Below, piece by piece: positions 6,926-12,816 of a stretch of 16,461 nt of DNA; within the stretch, counting starts at the first letter, position 1; each line of letters starts with the position of its first letter. Origin of the DNA: Ruminococcus sp. CAG:382 (GTDB lineage Bacteria; Bacillota; Clostridia; Oscillospirales; CAG-382); contig FR892234.1 in assembly GCA_000433115.1 (NCBI GenBank), positions 2,830 through 19,290 on the forward strand, written 5' to 3'. The notes below the pieces were generated by a model. That model saw nothing but the letters and a program-made list of their open reading frames with translations. It was not told where the DNA came from and did not search any database. The position numbers and the translations under genes were made by a program.

Positions 6926-8161
6926 TTATTTCAAAGAAAGTCCGCGTTTGTTCAATATTCTGATGAAGTTTTCGTCAAGATAGTCGACCGGATTTACGGT
7001 TTCACTGCCTTTATAGATCGTAAAATGCAGATGATATCCGGTGGACTGACCTGTCGAACCGACTCTCGCTATTACCTGTCCCTGCATGACGGTCGCGCCC
7101 TTTGAGACGAGCAGCTTATCGCAATGCGCGTACAGTGTAGAGGTACCGTCACCGTGTGCTATCACGATGACATTGCCCCAACCGCCGGAGTTTTCACTTC
7201 TGACGACGGTGCCGCTCTTGGCAGCCTGTATGGGTGTTCCCTTCGGAGCCTTGATATCAAGACCGTTGTGCATTTCGTTCTTGTCGGTCACGGGATTGAC
7301 ACGCCAGCCGTATTTGCAGGTTATCACGACGTTCGGATCGGACCAGTACACACTGTCTATGGGCCATGCATAGCTCGTTTCGGTGTATATGTATTTTTCG
7401 GTTATCTGTTTATTGAGATCGGCAATTTCCTGATTGAGCTTATCTGTCACGGACTGAAGCTGACGCACCTGCTCCTCGCTCATTGCAAGGTTGCCTTTAA
7501 TCGAAGAGCTTAGCTCATCAAGCTCCGTGATCTGAGTTTCAAGCTCCGCCCTTGTCACGACAAGCCCTTCCCTTTCGGCTGTCAGCTTATCCTGCGCCTC
7601 GGCATAAAGTGAGCTTGTTGCGACAATGTTTTCCTTTGCGATCTTGATGCTGTCGGTTATTGTATTGTTGTATTCCATGACGTATTTGAGATAGTCAAGA
7701 CGCGTCAGGAAGTCGGTGATGCTGTCGGCTGAAAGAAGCATTTCAAACGAACCGGTATCGCCGTATCTGTAATAATAATTGAGGATCTTCGAATAGATGG
7801 CGTAATACTCATCAAGCTGTGTATCCTGCTCATAGCGTTCTTCGGAAAGCTCCTGAAGGCGCGCTTCGTAGCCTGCGATAAGGTCCTCGACTGTCTGTAT
7901 CTCGGCTTCGGCGAGCTGAATGCTGTTTTCAAGAATCAGTTTTTTCTGATAGTTGTTCTCGTACTGACCCTTGAGGTCGCTTATTGTTTTCTTTATCTGA
8001 TTGCGCTGAGCGGCGGTTGCATTTTTCTGCGCCTCCAGCTTACTCAGATTTGCCTGATCCTCCGCAATGCTTGTAGCTGCAAAGGTTTCACTGCCGCAAA
8101 AGCCTATAACCGAGCAGCTTACCATGACCGCTACAAGAATTGCCGAAATTATTTTTTTCAT
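6926..8161 (-). CDS. Secreted M23 murein hydrolase / activator with coiled coil (EnvC/CwlO-type partner of FtsEX)
   Basis: A 411-residue protein from the ATG at 8161, which has GGTGATC, the 3' half of the full Shine-Dalgarno consensus, just upstream; the longer reading from 8173 uses a TTG. A signal peptide (MKKIISAILVAVMVSCSVIGF..., cleavage near ETFAAT) is followed by a long coiled coil rich in Lys/Glu/Gln (about 35-255) and a C-terminal M23 LytM domain. Zinc ligands and catalytic residues are visible: His298 and Asp302 in HNGLD, and His377/His379 in YHLHF. The complete set suggests an active endopeptidase cleaving peptidoglycan stem peptides, unlike degenerate EnvC. Coiled-coil M23, NlpC/P60 or CHAP proteins are the known extracellular partners of FtsX, and ftsE-ftsX lie immediately upstream. 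Orthology to a named gene is not claimed. Confidence 0.93.
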   Translation of the reverse strand: MKKIISAILVAVMVSCSVIGFCGSETFAATSIAEDQANLSKLEAQKNATAAQRNQIKKTISDLKGQYENNYQKKLILENSIQLAEAEIQTVEDLIAGYEARLQELSEERYEQDTQLDEYYAIYSKILNYYYRYGDTGSFEMLLSADSITDFLTRLDYLKYVMEYNNTITDSIKIAKENIVATSSLYAEAQDKLTAEREGLVVTRAELETQITELDELSSSIKGNLAMSEEQVRQLQSVTDKLNQEIADLNKQITEKYIYTETSYAWPIDSVYWSDPNVVITCKYGWRVNPVTDKNEMHNGLDIKAPKGTPIQAAKSGTVVRSENSGGWGNVIVIAHGDGTSTLYAHCDKLLVSKGATVMQGQVIARVGSTGQSTGYHLHFTIYKGSETVNPVDYLDENFIRILNKRGLSLK

Positions 8162-8267
8162 TCTGATCACCAATACTGCGGCACACCGCCGCGATTTCTG
8201 AGGGAATACCGCTCAATTCCGATTGTTCAATTGTGCGGCGTTGCTTTGACTTTTCGAAAAGCTCCTG

Positions 8268-9158
8268 TCATGCCTTGAGATATTTCTTCAGGCTGAGCGA
8301 GCTTGCGATTATGCCGGCGAAGAGACCTATCCCGCCGAAGACGGCAGCGATAAAGCCGATATAATCCGAAAACGGAGGCATTGTGCCGATTCCGTATGAA
8401 ACAATGATGTCACCGATGACATAGCTGTAAAGATAATACTGTATGCCCGACGCGATCACTGCGGCAAAGATACCTATGAGGATACCCTCAACGATAAACG
8501 GCATTGTTATGAAAGCACCGGTCGCGCCGACATAACGCATTATCGTTATTTCGCTCTTACGTGCGAAAACGCCGAGTTTGATCGTGTTCATGATGACAAA
8601 CAGCGACACAACAAGAAGCACTGCCATCATGATCCACGCGATTATCATAAGACCGCCAGTTATGAGTGAAACGCGCTCGACAAGGCTGATTTTGTCGCTT
8701 GTCGAATCGATGCCGTCCAGTTTTTCAACGCTGTTGAGCAGCAGATGCGCCTGGTCCGGATCGGAAAACGCGATCTCAAAGCTGTCGGGGAGCGGGTTCA
8801 TCTCATCGCCGTAATAGCTGAGAAAATCATCCTCGCCCATCTTTTCCTTGAGACGTTCAAGAGCCTGTTCCTTGCTGACAAAGCGCACTTCCGTGACATT
8901 GCGCATATTTTCGATCTGCGTTTGCAGCGAAGAGATCGCCGTGTCGTCAAGCTCCTTATCAAGGTACGCCACAATCACGTTCAAATCGTCAACCTGCTCA
9001 AAGTTCTTTTCGATGACCTTGACGACAAGTCCGAACGTCCCCATAACGAGCATACAGCAAACGAGCACAAGCACGGATGCTGTGGTCATGATACTGTTGC
9101 GGAAAACGCCGATGAAGCCCTGACCGAGCAGATAGAAGAAGCTTCTAATCTTTTTCAT
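8268..9158 (-). CDS. ftsX: Cell-division ABC transporter-like permease FtsX
   Basis: A 296-297 residue integral membrane protein with the FtsX layout. There is a TM helix at about 20-45, and a large extracytoplasmic loop (about 48-165) beginning DLNVIVAYLDKELDD and containing VRFVSKEQALERLKE and the NPLPDSFEI signature of the family. Three more TM helices follow (about 170-195, 215-240, 265-290), ending SLKKYLKA. Two ATGs are adjacent (9161 and 9158); GGAGG is too close to the first, so 9158 is preferred. The start overlaps the end of ftsE by about 14 bases, the usual coupled arrangement. FtsX passes the ATP-driven signal of FtsE to an extracellular peptidoglycan hydrolase, here most likely the M23 protein encoded next. 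Confidence 0.97.
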   Translation of the reverse strand: MKKIRSFFYLLGQGFIGVFRNSIMTTASVLVLVCCMLVMGTFGLVVKVIEKNFEQVDDLNVIVAYLDKELDDTAISSLQTQIENMRNVTEVRFVSKEQALERLKEKMGEDDFLSYYGDEMNPLPDSFEIAFSDPDQAHLLLNSVEKLDGIDSTSDKISLVERVSLITGGLMIIAWIMMAVLLVVSLFVIMNTIKLGVFARKSEITIMRYVGATGAFITMPFIVEGILIGIFAAVIASGIQYYLYSYVIGDIIVSYGIGTMPPFSDYIGFIAAVFGGIGLFAGIIASSLSLKKYLKA

Positions 9159-9831
9159 CATAGCCTCCCTCCGAACGGTCGCTCACTATCTCGCCGTCCT
9201 TGATAGTTATAACGCGGTGCCTGTATTCATCAACGAGGTCTTTTTCGTGCGTGACAACGATGACGGTTTTGCCGAGCTTGTTGATGCGGACCAACAGATC
9301 CATGATCTCGCGGCTCATTTCCGGGTCAACATTGCCTGTCGGCTCGTCTGCAATGATTATTTTGGGATTGTTGACAAGTGCGCGGGCAAACGCGACGCGC
9401 TGCTGTTCACCGCCGGACAGCTCATCGGGAAAACGATCAGCCTTGTCTGTCATATCGACGACATTCAGGAAATACGGCACCCGCTTGCGGATAATACGCG
9501 GATCCTCGCCTATTACCCTGAGCGTGAACGCGATGTTTTCATAAACTGTCTTGTTTTTGAAAAGTCTGAAATCCTGAAAAACGACACCGAGAGTACGGCG
9601 CAGATACGGTATCTTGCGCTGCGGCAACTTGTTCAGCTTGAAGTTATTGACTGTTAGCGTTCCGCCGGTGACGCGCTCCTCGCAAAGCAGCAGCTTTGTC
9701 AGCGTCGTTTTACCCGCGCCGGATTTGCCGATTATGAACACGAATTCGCCGTCTTTGATGTTCAGCGTAACGTTGTTCAGTGCGGCGGTGCCGTTCGGGT
9801 ACACCATCGAAACATTCTGGAAAGAAATCAT
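9145..9831 (-). CDS. ftsE: Cell-division ATP-binding protein FtsE
   Basis: A 228-residue ABC ATPase, the normal FtsE length. Walker A GKSGAGKTT (35-43), Q-loop VFQDFRLF, signature LSGGEQQR, Walker B IIIADEPTGNVD and H-loop VVTHEKD are all intact. The opening ISFQNVSMVYPNGTAALNNV and the GNVDPEMS segment after Walker B are typical of FtsE rather than of LolD-type exporters. It partners FtsX at the inner face of the division site. The ATG at 9831 follows the regulator stop by 3 bases and has no real ribosome binding site (CTATTAAAAA precedes it), so its translation probably depends on the upstream regulator gene. Confidence 0.97.
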   Translation of the reverse strand: MISFQNVSMVYPNGTAALNNVTLNIKDGEFVFIIGKSGAGKTTLTKLLLCEERVTGGTLTVNNFKLNKLPQRKIPYLRRTLGVVFQDFRLFKNKTVYENIAFTLRVIGEDPRIIRKRVPYFLNVVDMTDKADRFPDELSGGEQQRVAFARALVNNPKIIIADEPTGNVDPEMSREIMDLLVRINKLGKTVIVVTHEKDLVDEYRHRVITIKDGEIVSDRSEGGYDEKD

Positions 9832-9834
9832 TTT

Positions 9835-10920
9835 TTAATAGAGGGTGGGCTTTGAAACCACATATTTCTTGACCATGAGCGCAACCTTGAAGGTTATTGC
9901 GTGGTCAAACTCACGCAGGTCAAGACCCGTGAGCTTTTTGATTTTTTCAAGGCGATATACAAGTGTGTTACGGTGTACGAACAGCTTGCGGCTCGTTTCC
10001 GAAACGTTCAGATTGTTTTCGAAGAACGCCTGAATCGTCATAAGCGTTTCGCGGTCAAGAGATTCAAGCGAACCGCGCTTGAACACCTCCTGAAGGAACA
10101 TTTCGCAAAGAGTTGTGGGCAGCTGATAGATTAGTCTGCCGATGCCCAGCGTTTCATAGTTGATGACATCCTTTTCGGTGTCAAATACCTTGCCGACTTC
10201 GATTGCGACCTGTGCGTCCTTGAATGAACGCGCAAGCTCCTTCACACTGTTAACGACAGAACCGATACCGACTGTCGTTTTCAGGAAGAATTCGCCCGAC
10301 GCGGTGTCTACGATCGTCTTTGCATAGCCTTCAATCGTCTTGTAGTCGGTGGGATTCTTGATGTCCTTGACGAGAACGACATCGTTTTCGCCGATGGAAA
10401 TGACATAGTCCTTTGTCTTATCGGGGAAAAGATTCTGGATCACGTCAAAGGGAACAATATCGCCTCTGTTCTGGAAGCGGATAAGGTATACCACACGGTA
10501 GGATTCATTGTCAAGATGAAGCTCTTTGGCTTTGACGTATATATCGCTGGGAAGGATATTGTCAAGGATGATGTTCTTGACAAAGTTTGTCTTGTCATAT
10601 TTCTCGTCGTAAAGCGTTTTCAGATTGGAAAGCGCGACGGCGATGAGCGAAACCACCGATTTTGCGACAGGGTCTGTTCCCTCCACAAAAACGATGTTTT
10701 CGGCATGGGTGTGAGCTCCGATTGCTTTGTAGGTGTTGCCCTCATAGGTAAGCACGTCGAAGGTATAGTTGAGCTCCTCAATAACCTCCGGGTGATTTTC
10801 GCCGATGCGCGACAGCTGGCTGCACGCGACCACAGTGCCCTTTTCGTCGATCACGCCTATGACGCGATCTACGGAGTCTTTCATCTGGTATATTAATCCC
10901 TGAAACAGTTTGTTCGACAT
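9835..10920 (-). CDS. PucR/CdaR-family transcriptional regulator
   Basis: A 361-residue cytoplasmic regulator. The N-terminal region (about 1-115) looks like a small ligand-sensing domain of the sugar-diacid-recognition type (VDRVIGVIDEKGTVVACSQL). The middle (about 130-265) resembles the degenerate GGDEF-like domain of CdaR proteins (RVVYLIRFQN...VISIGENDVVLVKD...TVGIGSVVNSVKELARSFKDAQVAIEVG). The C-terminus is a PucR-type helix-turn-helix at about 300-355, NNLNVSETSRKLFVHRNTLVYRLEKIKKLTGLD with its usual RNTLxYRLxKI core. Start ATG at 10920 with GAGGT upstream. It sits 3 bases before ftsE, and two promoters precede it, so it may control its own operon, including the division and wall-hydrolase genes. 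The ligand is unknown; CdaR itself binds glycerate-type sugar acids. Confidence 0.9.
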   Translation of the reverse strand: MSNKLFQGLIYQMKDSVDRVIGVIDEKGTVVACSQLSRIGENHPEVIEELNYTFDVLTYEGNTYKAIGAHTHAENIVFVEGTDPVAKSVVSLIAVALSNLKTLYDEKYDKTNFVKNIILDNILPSDIYVKAKELHLDNESYRVVYLIRFQNRGDIVPFDVIQNLFPDKTKDYVISIGENDVVLVKDIKNPTDYKTIEGYAKTIVDTASGEFFLKTTVGIGSVVNSVKELARSFKDAQVAIEVGKVFDTEKDVINYETLGIGRLIYQLPTTLCEMFLQEVFKRGSLESLDRETLMTIQAFFENNLNVSETSRKLFVHRNTLVYRLEKIKKLTGLDLREFDHAITFKVALMVKKYVVSKPTLY

Positions 10921-10951
10921 ACTGACCTCACTATATATTATTTGACATTTT

Positions 10952-10980
10952 ATTTTACAATATTTTTTTGATTATTTCAA
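10952..10980 (-). promoter_or_regulatory. Proximal promoter candidate for the regulator-ftsEX operon
   Basis: On the minus strand TTGAAA (10980-10975) and TAAAAT (10957-10952) are 17 bases apart, each matching 5 of 6 consensus positions. The surrounding sequence is very AT-rich. It would start transcription near 10945, giving a short leader ending in the GAGGT ribosome binding site before the ATG at 10920. AT-richness raises the chance of a fortuitous match. Confidence 0.45.
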
Positions 10981-11113
10981 GAGCTTTTGCAAGTTTTTTT
11001 ACGTCATTTCATCATTTTTTTTGCGAAAAACACGTCGGAGAGCTGTTTTCATGTCCGGAGAAACCGGCGTACGTCTGCTTCAGCATATATTTCAGTCACG
11101 TCCGCATGTTCTT
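10981..11113 (-). other. Structured leader or small RNA upstream of the regulator; contains a 24-codon ORF
   Basis: Transcription from the consensus promoter at 11119-11147 would begin near 11113 and cross this stretch before the regulator. On the minus strand it can fold into three consecutive hairpins: GCGgACGT/ACGTaCGC enclosing TGCT-GA-AGCA, then CCGG-TTTCT-CCGG, then GAAAACA/TGTTTTT whose 3' arm is U-rich. The third could act as a weak terminator near 11019-11030. A 24-codon ORF starts at ATG 11086 and stops at 11012 (begins MLKQTYAGFSGHENSS, ends QKK), but its ribosome binding site is poor. I cannot tell a leader peptide from an untranslated RNA, and no known riboswitch class was recognised. 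Confidence 0.35.
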
Positions 11114-11118
11114 CATAC

Positions 11119-11147
11119 ATTATAATCATACTATCGTATTATGTCAA
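11119..11147 (-). promoter_or_regulatory. Perfect consensus sigma-A promoter firing toward the regulator-ftsEX operon
   Basis: On the minus strand TTGACA (11147-11142) and TATAAT (11124-11119) are both exact consensus hexamers with an ideal 17-base spacer. The predicted start near 11113 lies about 190 bases upstream of the regulator ATG. A perfect match of both boxes with ideal spacing is rare by chance, so this is the strongest promoter in the window on sequence alone. Confidence 0.75.
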
Positions 11148-11331
11148 CACATCAAATGTAAATATTGCATTAAACACGCTCCGCAGCGACGGAGCGGAGA
11201 ATTATTGAAATCTGTTTTGCGCGCTTTTTCGGCAAAATCCGCTTCGTTTACACCGCAGAACCGAATTTCCGACGCAAAAAGTGGCTGCAAACGCCGTTGC
11301 TCTCAACATACAATGGTTATTATTTTACCGC
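11148..11331. other. Divergent intergenic stretch with two short inverted repeats
   Basis: No gene is supported between the two divergent promoters. Two small dyads are visible: CGCTCCG-cagcga-CGGAGCG (11177-11196, a perfect 7-bp stem) and TTTTGC...GCAAAA (about 11214-11236, a 6-bp stem). Neither is followed by a clear U-tract. They could be operator or processing sites, or chance. Confidence 0.3.
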
Positions 11332-11360
11332 TTGACATTTTATCGGCGTTGTGGTAGTAT
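11332..11360 (+). promoter_or_regulatory. Promoter of the DUF1292 gene
   Basis: A perfect TTGACA (11332-11337) is followed after 17 bases by TAGTAT (11355-11360), which is preceded by TGG to give an extended -10 (TGnTAnnnT). A better -10 hexamer, TATAAT (11358-11363), overlaps but would need a 20-base spacer. Transcription would start near 11367, with GGAGGG (11389-11394) as ribosome binding site. Confidence 0.7.
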
Positions 11361-11403
11361 AATAATATCAAAATTCCGATGAAACAACGGAGGGCTTATT
11401 TTT

Positions 11404-11715
11404 ATGGCTATGGACGAAAGAAACGACGATCAGGAGATCATGACGCTGACCGATGAGGACGGTGTTGAAACCGAATTTTATGTCATCGGTGCGCTTGAGC
11501 TTGAAAGCGGCGATTACCTCGCGCTTGAGCCTGTCGAAAACGACGACGGCGAATATGTGATTCTCAAGGTTATGACCGATGAAAACGGTGACGAAATCCT
11601 TGAAACAATCGACGATGACGACGAATTTGACGCGGTTGCCGATGCGTTTGAAGATCAGTTCATGGGCGAAATCGATCTTGACGAAGCCCTCGACGAGGAC
11701 GACGACGTCAACTGA
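11404..11715 (+). CDS. DUF1292 domain protein (YrzB-like)
   Basis: A 103-residue, strongly acidic cytoplasmic protein. Residues about 10-75 match the DUF1292 pattern: EIMTLTDEDGVETEFYVIGALELESGDYLALEPV, then YVILKVMTDENGDEILETIDDDDEFDAVADAF. The rest is an Asp/Glu-rich tail (DLDEALDEDDDVN). Function is not established for the family; B. subtilis YrzB is encoded near yrrK, the U32 peptidase genes yrrN/yrrO and greA, and the presence of a U32 gene just downstream here, convergent, echoes that neighbourhood. The ATG at 11404 has GGAGGG nine bases upstream; a second ATG two codons in is possible. Confidence 0.93.
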   Translation: MAMDERNDDQEIMTLTDEDGVETEFYVIGALELESGDYLALEPVENDDGEYVILKVMTDENGDEILETIDDDDEFDAVADAFEDQFMGEIDLDEALDEDDDVN

Positions 11716-11738
11716 GCGGCTTTCCGTCGGGATATAAC

Positions 11739-11955
11739 AGCCTGCCTTGTGCGTGGCTGCCTTGTTAAAACCCACATGTACGAAGTGGAGCGCAATCCCG
11801 GATATCAGGAATGCAGGCCTCCTTTCCGCGGGCTGTTCAAGCGGCTTTTCCGCGCACCCCGCGAAAAGATGTTGGAAGCACGAAGTGTCCGGCAACGCAC
11901 CGTCCTGCGGGAGCAGGGTTTCGTCCGGGGCAGACACGGCTATGGCGGGTCATTT
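11739..11955 (+). ncRNA. ssrS: 6S RNA (probable)
   Basis: The region between the DUF1292 stop and the convergent terminator does not look coding but folds like 6S RNA, which binds the RNA polymerase housekeeping holoenzyme. The ends pair: CCTGCC with GGCGGG, then CGTG with CACG, then CTGCC with GGCAG, separated by small internal loops. The 5' side of the putative central bubble contains AAAACCCACATGTACGAAGT with GGAGCGC after it, recalling the small hairpin of other 6S RNAs (E. coli CCACAAGAAUGUGGCGC). The 3' side has GCAGGGTTTCGTCC, like the conserved AGGGUU(A/U)C. A T6 run at 11953-11958 marks a likely 3' end. A TATAAC box at 11733-11738 could be its -10, but I see no good -35, so it may be processed from the DUF1292 transcript. 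Boundaries are approximate. Confidence 0.7.
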
Positions 11956-12018
11956 TTTGAAGCCGTCGGGTATTTTGCCTTCGGCGAAATGTATCCGGCA
12001 GAGACTTTTTGAGCAGAT

Positions 12019-12059
12019 AAAAAGCAGCGTGTGTCGGGGGAATCCCGCGATACACGCTG
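12019..12059 (-). terminator. Strong intrinsic terminator, probably bidirectional
   Basis: A hairpin with arms CAGCGTGTGTCGGGG and CCCGCGATACACGCTG (12025-12059; one G-U pair and one mismatch) begins 3 bases after the U32 stop. On the minus strand it is followed by a T5 run (12023-12019), which makes it a good rho-independent terminator for the U32 gene. In the plus direction it is followed by TTTTcaattgTTTTT, so it can also stop transcription arriving from the DUF1292/6S side. Confidence 0.85.
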
Positions 12060-12195
12060 TTTTCAATTGTTTTTCCCTCTGGTAACCGGAATTTCCGGCT
12101 TTTTCTTTTTGCGGTACGCCGACAGAATCTCCCTCTCCTCATCCGGCGTTTCGGTCGAGAAATACAAAACCGGATTCGGTGTCGTAACGGGCTTG

Positions 12196-12816
12196 TCAAG
12201 CAGCCAGAGCGGCACGGAATTGTATATCGTGTTTGTGTGGCGGTGTGTATATCGTGTTTGTGTGGCGGTATCCGCCGAGTATTTCAAAGCCCGCACCTGT
12301 ACGATCGGTAAGCAGTGCGCGGCAATCGTGCGGGTCTTTTCTGCCGGTACAGCCGCATATATTTGTGATTATGCAGGTGCGCGTATGCATAAGCGGCAGT
12401 TTGCCGTAGACAATATACGCACTTTCGGTTTCTCGTGCAAGCGCCATATTCGCCTCCGGAGAAACCGTAATCTGTTTGCAACCGAGTAAGCGAAGCGTAT
12501 CCGCGGTGAAGCTGTTTGTGACATTCAGACACATTCCGCCGTATACGTCAAATCCGCCGCAAAGCGATATATGCTCCGGATTTTCGACGCATACCATTGA
12601 AACACCCGTTTCCTTCGCTTCGGAAATCAGCTTTATAATCTCTTTTGCGTCGCCGTCATACACAGTCCGCGGGAGCACAAGACAGAGTCTGTCTCCGTAT
12701 TTTCCGGCAAGCGGCTTCCAAAGTGACGGCCTCTCAAGCGGCATTTCATATCTGACCGCTGCGGCAATGCAATCCTCGTTCGGCTTTTGCCCCATGCGGA
12801 TGACAAGTCCGGGCAA
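12196..12816 (-). CDS. C-terminal fragment of the disrupted U32 peptidase
   Basis: Open frame containing the C-terminal region of the U32 protein (LPGLVIRMGQKPNED ... CGGFDVYGGMCLNVTNSFTADTLRLLGC ... YIVYGKLPLMHTRTCIITNICGC ... LTDRTGAGFEILGGYRHTNTIY). The start shown is an internal TTG, with no convincing ribosome binding site, so it is probably not a gene of its own. After NTIY the 25-bp duplication shifts the frame and adds about 15 unrelated residues before a stop; the true ending NSVPLWLLDKPVTT... continues in another frame to 12063. Confidence 0.5.
   Translation of the reverse strand: MPGLVIRMGQKPNEDCIAAAVRYEMPLERPSLWKPLAGKYGDRLCLVLPRTVYDGDAKEIIKLISEAKETGVSMVCVENPEHISLCGGFDVYGGMCLNVTNSFTADTLRLLGCKQITVSPEANMALARETESAYIVYGKLPLMHTRTCIITNICGCTGRKDPHDCRALLTDRTGAGFEILGGYRHTNTIYTPPHKHDIQFRAALAA
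12221..12269. repeat. 25-bp tandem duplication causing a frameshift
   Basis: The 24-base unit TGTATATCGTGTTTGTGTGG plus CGGT occurs at 12221-12244 and again, identical, at 12246-12269, a period of 25 bases. The period is not a multiple of three. With one copy the U32 protein reads GYRHTNTIYNSVPLWLLDK, as the family expects; with two it reads GYRHTNTIYTPPHKHDIQ and stops. The identity of the copies points to a recent slippage duplication. Confidence 0.95.

Noticed and set aside
8162..8267. Terminator or promoter between ftsX and the M23 gene
   Set aside because: Short dyads (CTTTTCGAAAAG, GCGGC-GCCGC) are present but without a U-tract or paired -35/-10 boxes.
11368..11937. 189-codon minus-strand ORF across the DUF1292 gene and the RNA region
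   Set aside because: It is antisense to a clear DUF1292 gene with its own promoter and ribosome binding site, and its translation has no recognisable domain.
11960..12010. Hairpin CGGGTA...TGTATCCG followed by T5 as a 6S terminator
   Set aside because: About 8-10 bases separate the stem from the T-run and the stem has a 2-base bulge; the T6 at 11953 and the terminator at 12019-12059 explain the ends better.
11747..12085. Plus-strand ORFs between the DUF1292 gene and the terminator
   Set aside because: They overlap the 6S-like RNA fold and run through the terminator hairpin; no ribosome binding site or protein similarity is evident.
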